Assembly (NCBI RefSeq): GCF_047663525.1
Contig: NC_092602.1
Location: 7,747,501-7,811,500 of the forward strand
Length of the DNA stretch: 64,000 nucleotides
Direction of reading: 5' to 3'
DNA from: Anas platyrhynchos
Lineage: Eukaryota > Chordata > Aves > Anseriformes > Anatidae
The notes under the pieces: generated by a model
Seen by the model: only the letters and a program-made list of their open reading frames with translations
What the model was told of the DNA's origin: nothing
Database searches by the model: none
Translations under genes and position numbers: made by a program
Shown: positions 42,832 to 56,443 of the stretch, in pieces
How the letters are laid out: each line of letters begins with the position of its first letter
How positions within the stretch are numbered: position 1 is the first letter of the stretch

Positions 42832-45800
42832 AAAAGGACAACACCCCTTTGTTTACTACCAGTGCATTGTTTTTAATTTTTAAATGCTTATTGTCTACAA
42901 GACAGATAAAGTAAAGCAGTCTGAGAGAGACAGCATTAAACACTTTGTCGTGTATATCTTTGTTGCATTATGCTTCTTCTTTTGGTCTCTTCTCCACCAA
43001 AATAATATTGGAGAAGGGAGAACAGGGTCAATGTGAGTTAACATCTGTGCACACAAGGGGAAAAAGCATGAGTCTGCAGGAGGGTTTGGATGGAGGCTGT
43101 GGTTGGACTTGCATCACCAGGAACGATGGTACACTGCACCACGGAACTTATTCCAAGGCCCTTTCCAAAACATAGGTGTAATACTCTGTATTTCCACCTT
43201 AGGACCCCAAAGCTCTTTGGTGGCATCATTGCATTTCTCTCTCTAACACACGAGAGAGGAAGTCCTGAAAAAATCTGTTGATTAGTGACAGTAGGAAGCT
43301 TTCCTCCCGGAGAAGTAAATATATAAAACATTCCAGACCTTATGATTGGAAAGATGATCTCCAAATATAAAATAATGCAGCATTGTGTTCCTGGGGCTGC
43401 AGACAGACAGCTGTAGTGCCTCTGTGGCTGCTGCTGAGAGGTTGCCAAACACCAGCGAGATTAACAAAACTGCTCAGTTTCCTTGCCGCTATTCAGTGTC
43501 TCGTGTGTGGTAGAGTGACACTATCAAAATCATGTCCACTTCCTGCTGAGGACGATGATTGGCAAAGCTCTGCCCAGCACCAGTGGCAGACACTGGAGTT
43601 ATTCATGGGGAGAGGGAGGCTCCAAAACGTGGAGGTTAGGGGAGGGGCAGGGCAGCGGCGGCCTCTTTTACTCCATCACACGCGGCTTACGGAGAGACCA
43701 AGTCCTGGAGACCTGTCTCTGTCCAGGAGCCAGGAGCTTTTGGCAGTCAGGTCCTCTGAGAAGTTTTGTTTTTCATTTCGTTTGGGCAGTTAATAAACAA
43801 ACTTCAATCGGAATCCAAATCATTTTTGTAATATTTGCGTTACGATGCTGAACAAGCAAACCTGGAAGACATTAGCTGCAGCCCCGCCGGCGGCCTGGGG
43901 GCGATGCCAGTCTGGGAGCGCCTTCCTGGAGTGCTCCCGTGCTGCGGGGTGATGCTGGCCCTCTGGAGAGGCTGATGGCAAACCTGCCCCGTGCACGGGC
44001 AGCCACCGCGGCTGCCTCAAAGGGAACCTGCTTGGGGCAAGAGTCAGGCACCTTCGTGGAGAACTTCTTAGAGAACTCACAGTATTTTGGCTCTACTCAT
44101 GTTGGGGGAAGGACACGTGCAGCAAGAGGCAGAGAGGCACGGCTGTAAAGGCACCAAGGATTTCTTTGCTGTCTAAGAAACCTCACTGAGCAAGAAGATA
44201 AGATACGTGGTGCAGAACATCAAACAGCAAGGTGGGAAAGAGGAGAGGAGAGGAACGGGGCTGCATGCAAGACAAAAGGGAGGGGAAGGATATGTGTGGG
44301 TGAATAAAGAGCAGAATAAAGGGAAGTACGGAGAGCAAATAAAAACAGGGATAACTGGAAGAAAGGAGTGAGGGAGAAGAGAAGGGGAGACCACCCCAAC
44401 TACCACAAAACAGCAAGAAGGACTGGAACTTCAGAGACTTGAACTTCATCTGCACAGAAGGGAAAATAAAAGTAAAACATAATTTGGCTCTCTCAGAGAG
44501 AGAAGAAGAAAGGAAACGAGAGAGCTTGTAGCACAGTGAATAGGGATCCAGCACAAAACAGCAGAAGAGGAGAGGTCTCTGAAGGACAGCAGGAGACCGC
44601 AGGCTTCCACTTGCTGTCCTGGAAACGATGGGCACAGGAAAAATCAGAGCCCTTCCTGCTGCTTCCCTCTCCACAAGCCCCAGCAACTCCGTGGTGACTG
44701 CTCTACACGACCCTGTCTGCAGCGAGGCAGTGAGCGAGGGAGGGAGCACCGGAGTTCAGCCACCAGCCGTGGAGCTGCCCCGCTGACCAAGTGACGGTGC
44801 CAGCTCCCTGCTGCACAGAGGGCTCCCCTCCCCGAAGGTGGGCTGCAAACATCTCCACTCCCCATCAATCTCTCAATGCAGTGCTCCAAAAGTTACATGG
44901 AAAGTGATAGAAGACGACAGCAAGTTTGGAAAATGGGGCTTTTCTCCTCAAACATGCCCTGAGCATCACCTTCATTCCCTCCCATCTCTCAGTTTCCAGT
45001 TGTCGCTGAGTTTCATCAGTCTCTGCTTTCTGCTCCGTCCTTGTTCCTACCTAACCCCTGCCTGGCCCTCCCTCCAACAGCCCGAGCAAAGTTGACCTCC
45101 CCAGAGCACCAGCCCGCTCCTACCAGGCTCTTTCCAACCTGGGAGCAGAGTCCCATCCATGAACATTTTTAAGGACAAATTAAGCAAACATCAGTTTGGT
45201 GATGTGGTTATATTCTGTGTATATTTTATTATTTCGTTATAATAACTTGCTTATTGCAGAGAGGTGACGTCTTGGCGTTGCTTTTAATCCCCAGTTTCAG
45301 AGGAAGAACAAGGAGAAAGTCAAAGGATGTGGTCTCCGGGCACGTGTCGGGCAAGGCACGGTACAGCATGGGGCTGGGCTGCATCGAACACCACCGGGGC
45401 TGCAGGGAAGGTCTGGGATCAGGCTGGATAAAACGGCATTAACAGAAAAAGGTCTGGGTCAGGTTTAAGAGCACCAGCCAGAGCAAGGGCTGCCAGGCAT
45501 CTTCAACAAAACGGGGTTCTGCATTAACATAAAGAAAGCGTTGAAGTTGTGTACTAAAGCAAAATCCTGTGTCCCAGTGAAAAACCACCCCGGAGAGCTT
45601 CTCCAGTGCCTCCCCAGCAGCACAGCTGGCACCCTGCAGCCCAGCCTGCAAAGCAGCTCCTCAGGCAGGGCCCAGCACCATCAGTCTGTCCGTGCATCCT
45701 GCACAGGTCTGCCACACGTGTGAATTATTTATCTGGGGCTGAAGTCAGCACCATGGCACAGACCTCCAAAATCTGCCTTAACGACAGCAGAGCCCCAGGG

Positions 45801-48554
45801 AGCGGGGCAGCACTGAGGGGAAGGCCGGCTGGATCCTCCGCCGAGCCGCTCACAGGAGGCAGAAAACCTGGCTGCTGGCACTGCCCCAGAGCAGCAGCAG
45901 AAGAAAAAGGCATTTACAGGAGCAAGCAGAGAACTTCTGGCTCACCACACGAGCAGGAGCTGAGCAAGCAGAAGCTGTTTCTCCATCCCCGCTCTTTCAG
46001 GACATAATCAATTTCCTGCTTCTGCTCCAACACTCGCACTGGCTTTTAACTCTCCCATTTCTTCAAGACTTATTTTCTAATCTAAGCTGACGGGACCTTT
46101 GCTCCACAAATCCCAACAGCACTTCCCAGAAGACATCTTTATAGCATTCTGGTACTACGGTGGCGTAAAGCAACTGGAACTACGCTGTTAAAACTTAACA
46201 GCGCAAAATTCAGAAGGTTTACAGATTATTTGGGGAACGAACAGAAAGGAGCTTCTTTAAAATCCCAGGTATGTGCTGGAGCTCCCGAGGCAGGAGAGGT
46301 TCAGACCAAGGCAAGTGTACGGGACAGAAATACACCCTGTAAATCTCCTTAAGCAGCTCAGCCTGTCCTGGTTCCTCAAGGTTTTGCCAAGGTATTTTGT
46401 TTGCACTTGCCACATGACTCGCATCAGGCATCGCAGCCTAATCAAGACGGACACCAGTGTCTTCCCGGGCAAAGCTCCCATCTTCAGACTGCAGGAGCAG
46501 CTTAGCTGCTTTGTGCGCGTAATTCCTGCCCGAGCTGCCTTCCTGCTCAACCGGGCAGGGAGGCACAAGGGAGACCGCAAGGGTCCGGGTGCTCTTGTCC
46601 TCTCTGGTCATCCTCCTGCTTACCATAGAAGAATTCAACGAGCACCTCGCTGAGCGAGGCACAAATTCCCCCAGTGGGTGCTGTACCGAGGGGAACTCCT
46701 GTCTTTCCGCAGCAGCACACCCAGAACAGATGCTCCGGGGCCAGGAGTGGTATCCTCGGTATCCTTGGGTTTTATCTGCCCCCCAGAGCACACGGTCTTC
46801 ACTCAGGCTTACGGGCTGCTGATCCTTTCAGGCGAGGGAACGTGAAACGAGGGGACTGTTGCTAGAGACTCCAGTCACAGCAACCTGCACCAGCTTTTAA
46901 ATATGTTTAGAGCTGAAAGAGGCTCCAAAGCTGCCCCTCAGTCTCAGGACACAGCGATTCCCCCCCCGCAGACCAGCGAGCTGACCTCTAACCGAAGACA
47001 AGCCCCGGTTCCGCGCCGCTCATAACCTAGTGGGAAATATTTTGCTCCTGCCGCTACTTGTCTGCTCTTGCCCTTGTATCTTCTGCTCAATTTTCACAGC
47101 CTTTAAGCATTTATCTTTTCACGCCTTTGCCTGCTCTGGATTTCCCTCAAGGCTGATTTTGCTACATTCGGGTCCTTATGCCACTTTCTTGGTTTTGCTC
47201 CAGACAGCCCTCTCCCACCCGCCTCACACCCAGGCGATCCATGAGCTGAAGCAACCCGAGGCACTGACCCTTTTCCACCCGAAGCAGGCAGCGATCCACC
47301 CACTGCCCCCCTTGGAGCTCCCAGCCGGCTGCTGGCCGACCCCACAGACGCTCGGGACCAGCTCCCTCCAAAGCAGCTGCCCAGGATGTCCCTCAGCATG
47401 AAGCTGGGACGTGGGCAATGTGGAGACGCTGCCAAAACCAGGGGATGAGGGGAGCAGTGGGAAACCTCTCTCACGGTGGAGGTGCTCAATAGGTATGGGA
47501 ACCCTTCCTGTACCTGAAGTAGGAAGGAAACCGTAACCTCCGCCAGTCCGATCTGTCAGACACACGTCTCACAATGGGAACACCAGTATCAACTCTTAAA
47601 GCTCCTAGGAAAATAAATAAATCTAATTACATGTTCTAAATTTAATATTTAGCTCCATCTACCCGCCACGTTGCAGACTGATCAGTGAACAGATTCTGCT
47701 CTCACGTTTGAACGAACAACTGGGGCAGCTCTGGAGAGTCCAGAAGAGGGGAATCTCACGAGTTCCACTGGAAATAGTAGGATCATAGTCAGGCTTATGA
47801 AATCCTGACTCACCAGACTTGTAATCTGATTACACGGGTGTTTTTGGAAGCCCTGTTCAGTGTGTCCTCTCCTGCTCCAGCACTTCCCCTCTGGAGATCA
47901 CCAAGTTTGCTGCTTCAGACACCCTGGGGATTTGGAAGCTGCCCACTTGCGATGGATGGAAACAGTGAGGCAATAAAGGCCCAGTTTTTCAAGAAGTCCC
48001 CGTCATTTTTGAGCATTTGAGTCAAAGAGCTGGAGATGCAGTAAACATTCTTGGCAAACGGGACTGGGTTGAGAGCGGGACGTTCAGATAATCCTTACCT
48101 TCTGCATTTTAGCCACAGCAGCCCCCTGTCCTCTGCTCTGCAGCACTCTGCTAGACACCAAGAAGCTAGTACAAATATTTTCCTATTGTCGCATTCCTGT
48201 TACAACTTATAAAACGCACTTAAAACCAGTCACATTTTGGAGGGTGAACCTAAAAAAAGCCTCTCTGGTGTTTGAAGAAAGCTGGGGACAGAAGAGACAT
48301 TTGCTGGGAAAGCAGCTCCGGAGCCAAGCAGATTTTTGAAGTGGGAAAGCTCCTCTTACACACTCCTGCTAGGCAGACAGAATGTGCTCAAGTTTGTTGG
48401 TCATTCTGGAGCCCTGAAAGCAGTGTAATGTCTGGTAAATTCATTCCCAGATGCTGGGGGAACAAGGGGCTGTGGGAGGAGAATCAAGATGGGGAGAGAT
48501 TTACTGCAGAACAGAGAAAAGGCAAATCGATGAAAGTTTGCTCAGCCTTACCTC

Positions 48555-48574
48555 TTTTTTTTTTTTTTTTTTTT
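48555..48574. repeat. T homopolymer tract
   Basis: Twenty T residues upstream of MSI1; no associated retroposon body recognised. Confidence 0.9.
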
Positions 48575-51500
48575 CTTTAAGCAAGGCTGCAATAGGAGAA
48601 ATTTGGGGATTTTTTGCTTGTGTTGCTTTAAGGGCAGGAATGCTGGAAACAGAGGTATTTGATACCTTTGCTGCTAATTACAGTGCAAGCTCCCAGTGTC
48701 CTGACAATGCCCTTGTCCCTGACCTGGAGGGGCCTCACTGTCTCAGGGTCAGCTGTAATTTAGTTTTAGGTCAGCCCAGGGACTCTCCTGCCAAACTAAC
48801 TGCACTTTGTTTTGAAGTTGAAACCATTTACTAGCAAGGAAGGGTCTGAGACCATCAAACTCATTTCACTAACGAGAAACAGCAACCCAGCAGAGCCCCC
48901 GAGACGAGGGTCAGTGCCGAACACAAGGAGAGCTCAGCTGCACCGCTAAGGAAGGGGCTGTTCCGCCGCCCAGCCACACGAGCCTGAGCTGAGCTCTTCC
49001 GTTCCCTTCAATTAAGCGTGTTTATTACAAAACCATCGAGGGACCAACTAGGCTGTGCCAGTCCCTGAGCAGGCACCGCGGCGTTGTCAGCCCCCCACCT
49101 CCGAGAGTTCACGACACAGTGGCTGCATGTAGCAGGAGGATAAAGGAAGAAAACTGCTCTCGGTACAGCTCAGGAGGTGCTGGTGCTGCTCCTACCTCTT
49201 CTTGCAAATTAACTAGGTGATTTGGGGCAAGAAATTCCATTTCTCTGCTTGAAAACTGGGATTTTTCGTCCCTACCTCAAGATCTGCTTCGAGCTTTTCA
49301 GAGAGAACATGCTGCAGAAAATAACCTGAAAATACTTTTTAACTTCCTCTGAATGATCAGCTCTCTCTAACTCCCGGGGAAAGAAGTACTTTTTTTCAAA
49401 TCAACAGATTTGGATCTGATCTTCTTCCCCCTCACCATATTCCTGGACAGAGATTATGCTGTCAGAACACCGCCTGAAAGCGACGTGTCGCTTAAGGAAC
49501 TGTTCCCTACAATTTGTAAGCCTGAGGGCCCAGCGCATTTCACCTGTTTTCAGTTTCACCCCACTCTTTTGCATTTACGTGGACAGAGAACTGGGTTTGC
49601 CAAAGGAAACCTACCCAGAGCACAAACCCATGCACATCGCTGTGACAAGAAGTCAACTTGCACTTACAAGAGAAAAGCTGGATGAAAAAAAGTGCCAATT
49701 TACTAAAAAGTAACATGGTTTTTTTTGACAATATAAATGAATGTCAGCATCCAAATCATGAAAACATGAAGGAGACACAAGCAGGGAACACAACACGCCC
49801 TTTGGGAACCAAAACATCCCCAGTTCTAGGTGCTGGCTGCAGCTGGGGTCGGTGACGAGCTGTGAGCCCACAGCCACAAAGAGGCACAGGACTGCTGGGG
49901 GTGCTCGGGCAGCGATGCTCAGGCTTTTCTTTGATAAAACTTGACTACAAGCCTGCAGCACACCCTGATGTGAGCTAATGCTTGTTCACTGCCATGCTGG
50001 GCAGCAGCAAAGCATTGTAGTAGAAAGAATTACCAGTCCTACGGACTTCGAGATGAGCTCAGAACGCAGTGCCCCAGTCGCTGAACACCACAGGTCCCTA
50101 ACTACACATAAACCCCAGCTCCGCTCTCACCATTGGCTCCTCTGTAAATAGCAACACAGCTTCCGAGAGCTCGTCTAAATTGCCAGGGCTCTTTGTGGGA
50201 CAGGTCCCAGCTCCCCAAGAGACCTCTTCTTCGTGACTCCCTGACAAAGCCACGATTTTCAGGAGCGATGCAACCGCCGCGTACCAGAACAGGGCTCTGG
50301 AGCAGAGCAGATAGCTTTCCTGGCAGCTGGCCCACCGTGCTGGAGCTCGCTCTCAGGAGAGATTAGGGGGAGTAAAAACCTCATTGCCTTCAGAGCAAAG
50401 CACTCAACCTGCTTCTACCAGAGATTTCTCACAAGAGGGAGGAAAAAATCCAAGTGTCTCCACAAATAGGAGACTGCAGGAACAGAGAAAAGAGAGCCCA
50501 GTTGATGGCATTTGTACGGCCTCGTGAGCAGCCCCAGTAACACCGCCGGCAGCAGAGGACAGGTAGAAGCTCTGAGCGGTGTTTTACACTGAAAAGATCA
50601 CCAACAGCAGGACAGAGAAATGTCTCCTTGCATGAAAACACCCAAACACCAGGTCTGTGATGGCAAAGGGTTTTTTTTTGTTTTGTTTTTAAACTGATGA
50701 ATAGCAAGAAATACATTTCATCTCTCAGGCAATCTTGTTCAAGCCTCCCCCCAGCCTTTTTTTATTTTTATTTTTTAAGGCATGGTGGAAAATAGAAATT
50801 ACACTTGGATTCCCAGGTAGTGCAATTTATAGGGTGAGGCTGCTGAAAGCGGAAGGAGAAACTACTCGGCCTCACTCAGCCTCAGCGAGCTTTCAGAGTG
50901 CCCTTTCCCTTCAGGTGCCACCCCGTCACAGCCCCGTAACCCCTACAGCAGAGAAGGAAGGTGAGAGTTTCCACCGGTGCCAAGAAAGGCCGAACCCTGC
51001 CTAAAGACAAGGCAGTTTTCCCTCCCCACACAGAGGACTGTGCACATGAGGAGCTGTTCCCCAAGGGCACAGAGGAGTCCCAGGGCTGGAGCTCCTGTGC
51101 ACCAGGGCACACGGCTGTCTCTCCCAGTGGGATCCCAGGGATGGGGCCGCAATTGTCTCATCCCACCCCGTTGGCCACGGGGAGGTCATCTCCTGCCCTC
51201 TGCTCCGCCACCACCACGGCAGGGCTCTGCGAGGTGGAGCAGGGAGCTGCGGCCTGGGAACTGGGGAGCAGCAAGGAGGGAGAGGATGCTGGAGTGGAAG
51301 TGATTTGAATTAGAACAAACTGGCTGCTGAATAGAAGCTTTTATTCCAGCATGGAGAAGGCTTTGTTAGTCAAGCACATGTGATGCACAAAAGCCTCCAC
51401 TTGAATTCATTGAGTTTTAATTGGTTCTCAGGTGGGGGAGGAGATGGGTGTTAGGAATTAGGGATTCCTTAAAGAGGCAATATCATTAAATCTTAACGCC

Positions 51501-54500
51501 TCTTCCCTCTCACCCCACACCCCCAGCCTCGGCTTAGGAGTCTGGCCTCATTCAATTGTCTTACATTAGAGAATCAGAAAAACCCAGGGAGAGAAAGGGT
51601 GGGAGGGGCAGTCGCTAATAAAGCCTAACGGGAGATCAATGAACGAGGAGGGTGAGGGGCAGGACGGAGGCTGCAAAAAGAAAGAGGCTGGTTGGGAGAG
51701 GAGGGAGGTCACCCACAGGCAGGGACGGCAGGAGAACCTCAAAGGGACGAGGGAAAGAGAATGATGCCATTCGAGTCAGGGCTTTCTTTTCTTGCCGCAT
51801 TCCTTCTTTTATTGAACACTTACAACTTCCCTTGGAGATCCTCTATCCTGGCTCTGTCAGCCTGTGCTCCGAAATAACACGGTCACTCCCCACGAGGAAG
51901 GAAGAAAATCCTGGGACGGGCACAGGGCTGCATGCGAGGAACGACGGCAGCAGGAGAAACCTGGTTGGAGAAGGACCTCGCGAGAGCAGCTGCTTGTTTT
52001 GCCAGACAGCACGTTTCAGACACAAGTTTTGTTACTAGGAGCCTGCTGCAGACGTAGCTCAATCAAGGTCCTTGTGAGTGAAAGAAAAAGGGAGTAATCG
52101 GGAGCTAAGGAGATTTCACAGGCAGCGTTGCAGGAGGCACGGCACGCTGCCTGCTTCATGAGAGAGACCCCGGGTACCTGCGAGCCAGCCGGCTGCCACA
52201 GGCTGATGGGGGACACATCTCAAACATGTAATACATGTAATGATCTCCATCAGTCCAGTACATCACAGGAGAATTTGTTAAAGCCATTTTACCTGTTACA
52301 TTTGGAATTTATAGATATAAATGAGTGACGTACCAAAAATACAGCCAGCAAACACTAACCCTAACACATTTTATTTCAGAGTTCCCGACAGAAGAAAGCC
52401 GCAGATACATTTAAATCGGACAACTTCTGCAGCAGATATTCCGTGCAGGAAGCACTGCCTACTGGCTCACTCTAATTCTTGATCACAAAATTAAACTGCA
52501 GTCTCCAGCTGCAGACTTAGCCTTGGCACTAATCTCCTCCGAGGCAAGGGCACTGCAACTAATTACTGTACGGACTTAAACGGGAGGTCTCAGACTTCTG
52601 CTGGAGGACAGTGCCGGATGCTGAAAGCAGCATTCCTGTGGTGCTGGCTCTTTAGGAGGCTGTCTGCTCGGAGTCACTTTGTGCAGCGTGAATGTGAAGG
52701 AAACACAAGATTGTCCACTGACCCAGCCGTGGGACGGGGTACCTCTCACATACACGTGGGTTATTCACGCATTTCAGGGCATGGGGAAACAAGATCAGTG
52801 AATTCCTCTATTGAAAGAGTCACAGAATCTAATTTTCTAAGCTCCCTTCCTGAAACATGAGCCTAAGTATCACTTAGAAGTGACACAGAGGCTGAAGTCT
52901 CATTTGGTCCTTCGCTTCAGCTTAAAGCAGACGTGGTCTCCACCTGGCAAAGGCATTCGTGAGCAGTGGGATGTGACAGTGCCTGGCACCAGCCACACAG
53001 AAAGTGCTTAACCACACAGGGAGAAGAGCTAACACTGCTCTGCCTTGATTTTTAACAGTGCAAAGTCTGTTTTTCTGACTCCACCAAGCTGCCTATGGTC
53101 ACTGCCTGACCAGTGACAAACCATGAGAGCCCTGCCCTACAGGAGCAGCCCAGCAAGGGAGTCTCCCCTGGAATGCTCATGCAGGAAAGATGAAGTAAAA
53201 AAAAAAAAAAAGTCACATTAGAGATAGAATTTTTCTCTAAGCAATGTTTTTTGTGTGCTTCAGTTTGCCTCTTCTCACAGGTGTACCTGCATTCCAGGTA
53301 GCATACATGTTACAGACAGATTTATTTCTTTTTTTCCATTTTATGAGCTTTTGTTAATCCACCGGCATCATTTCAAACAATATCTGACTCGCCTGGAGCG
53401 CCCAGCTGCTCTTCATCATCAACAGCAATATTTGCAAGTCCATCTTCTTGTGCACAATTCTAAACACGATCCCTGCCTCCCCAAAAAGCCACATCGCTCC
53501 GTGCAGGACTGAGCAATCGGGCTGTGTCCTACAGTCCTGCATCCAGTGCCAGAGACTGAACGAGTCCTGTGATTACCTTCCCAGTTACAAAACCAAGGAA
53601 AAGGCTGTCAGGGTGAGGATGGGCAAGGGCACACCTCCAAGACTGCTCCCAGTATTTATGCTAGACTTGTTGCACTGGATGCATTTGCCCTCCTCCCAGC
53701 AGCTTTCTAGTAACAGCCTTTCCTGTAATTGCTTCCTTCTCTTTCAGACGTGTTCAGTTTGTCTTTATACTTCAGTGCAGGAGCATTGGCTTTCCCAATA
53801 CCTCCTCATTTCTCAGCAGCCCCCCATTTCGTAGCTTCCAGTGGAATCAGACCATCAAATGCCAATTTTTGGGAAAAATATACATTTAAATCTTTCATTA
53901 TGCTCAGAAATCTTGCCGCTGTCTTACAGCTCTTTGCAGATGCCTTCGATAGTTGACATCCTCTTACAACATCTATCCTAGCAGGTACCACTGCCACAGC
54001 CTTTTGGTATGCGACAGCAGGCACTTCTGAGCTGCTCCACTACACAAGCCCCAGATTTGTCTGTCACAAACAGTGTCACTTATCACAGCATCAAATTTGC
54101 TGTATGCAGCAGGTCTCTTTAAGGCTGCCATGAATTGAAAATTGTTTTCCTACCTCTCCTCGATGCCTGATGGAACAGGTATCTCAGCAATCTGCAGTGG
54201 CTTTGGGGCAAAGTGTGACTGACACATCTGTATCAGCTATCCAGTTAATTTTATTCCCAGCCGGTTTTGTTACACTAAACCTCCAGATGCTCGCCAGATT
54301 TCCTTCTTCCCAAGCAGGAAAGATAGCAAAACCCTCCTTTCAGCTCCAGAAGATGCTCAGCTACGGCTGTGCCACCAGTGAGACTGGCTGCACCTCACAG
54401 ACCTTCCTAGAAGCAGAAGATTGCCTCTTGGCTTGCAAGTGCTAACATCATCCAAATGAAGGCCACCCTGGGCAAATCTCAGCCTTACCAAGACATCAGT

Positions 54501-56421
54501 GCCAGCTCCAGCAGGACCACAACAGACGCATCCTGCTCCAAGCCTCCGGTCAGGTCCAAATTTAACTTTCCCTTATCCTTTGTGAAGAGGCAGATGGATG
54601 TGACTGCTCAGTTTCAAGAGTTATAAGAGCACCTCCAGCACAAGCCTTTACAAGGCTGGTCAGAACCCCGGTGCATGCTCTGCCTTCCCTGGCAATCACC
54701 TATTCCTGCTCCAGCACACAAGTGAGCCTTGCAAGGGCTTTGCTCTGCAGATGGCCACCCCAGCACCTTGGGCACAGCCCGAGGGTTTTCTGCAACCTGC
54801 CTACAGGGATAGGGACTGAAAATTTCTGAGCTTCTTCAGCTGTGACTGCTGCCTCCAGCAGGCTCCAAACCCTGGCTGCTGCCCCAGCCCACGCCAAGGC
54901 TGTAGCTGCTGCAGGACAGGCCATCAGGGCACGCACAATAGCTCCGGGCCCAAAGGCCACGTCCGAGTGAGCCCAGGAGGAGGACAGGGAGAGCTGTGCT
55001 AGAGCAGGGCGCTACGTCTGACCGCGACAGAATGAGGCTAGGATGACTAATGAGGGAAACCAGCGCGGCTGCAGCTTTCCAGCCCAGTGCCCTCACAGGT
55101 TTCTGTGCAGGATGGTAGCACTTCGGGCATTTATCGGTGTCATACCACATATCACATACCACTGATTGCTCCTTAAACCACATCTCTGTGGCCCCACCAG
55201 CCGTGCACCTTGCTTGGACACACGTTTAGAAGGGCACATCGCCAGTATTGACAAATGAGTTACCACTCTGAGCTTCTGGGGGGTGCTTTGCTACTTCAGT
55301 ACTTCTGCCTGTTGTACCTAAACATGTTCCTGCTCTCAATGATATCACTGCTCTGTCCCCCGTGTTTTGACAGGTAAGGAGACGAGGGGCACTGTGGCTT
55401 TAAGAAGGTCACTTCCACTGTCCTGCCGGTGTAATTAGCCTGCTAAAGAAAGGGCAGAGGCTGGAAATTGGATTGAGCAAACCAGGCTTTAGCCTCGGGA
55501 TGAAGGCAGAGCCCCAGGATTGTTATGTTAATCACCTGAGCTCAGCAGTCCCTGCCCTTCAAACCAGCACAAGCCCAGGACCCCTCTGCAGAGCCAACCC
55601 GACCTGGCTCCAGCCGCCCTGCCACTGCTGGCCTTGGGGACACTGGGGACAGCCCTGCGGACAGACCGGGGCCACCCAGCACCACCGGGGGGCCCCTGCC
55701 CTGCCAGCAGCCCATGGTCACAGCGCGCTGCTGGGCCCAGCTGCCAGAGGGATGAAGACTCAACGGGGGTCACGGGCGATGCTGTGAGCTGGGGGGCCAG
55801 GGCTGCTTTACGCCAGCTGAGGATCCAGCCCTGGCCGTGCTGAGTCAATGAGCACGTCTGGAAGCACAGACTGCTTCACCAGTGGAGAAACAGCATTAAA
55901 AACAGGCCCGATTTGTACCCAGCATAACAACTGTAGGCAGAGGAGCCGTGCGAGATGCAGCTGGGGTTCAGTGGGGGACACGAGCCCAAGTTGTCGTGCC
56001 CAAGTCCAGCACCTTCAATGCCAGGGCTCACTCAAGGCAACCCCAGGGTAAGTCCTGGGGGTACAGCCCTGCACCAGAGCTGCCACCTGCACCGTGCCCC
56101 CCTGACACCACGACCACCTCCAGCACGAGCCGGTGCAGCTCTGCTGAAACAAGCAGCACTGCACAAGCCAGGGGTGGCTTGGCCCAAGGTGCCCGGGCTG
56201 CTGAAGGGCTGCGTCTGTGGCGAGCCAGCAGGAGCTGGCGGCGAATCGCTCCCGGTCACAGCCGGCTGCCTGCTGCCTCCTGTTTTGTCCTCACCGCCTC
56301 TCCCCTCTGAGGGGAACAAGTTTACCTCACTGTGCTTTGCTAGTTTGTGCCCCCACAGGCAAACCGGCCTGGAAGGATGCCCTTTTGTCCCCTCTGCTCA
56401 CAAACTTTGGGCTAGCAACCC

Positions 56422-56443
56422 TCACCACCACCACCACCACCCA
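56422..56443. repeat. (CCA)n microsatellite
   Basis: Six or seven CAC/CCA units in the motif-rich block upstream of MSI1. Confidence 0.9.

Noticed and set aside
47720-47756. Second CR1 fragment (GCAGCTCTGGAGAGTCCAG with flanks)
   Set aside because: About 30 nt resembles an internal CR1 segment, but it is too short and diverged to call without a consensus alignment.
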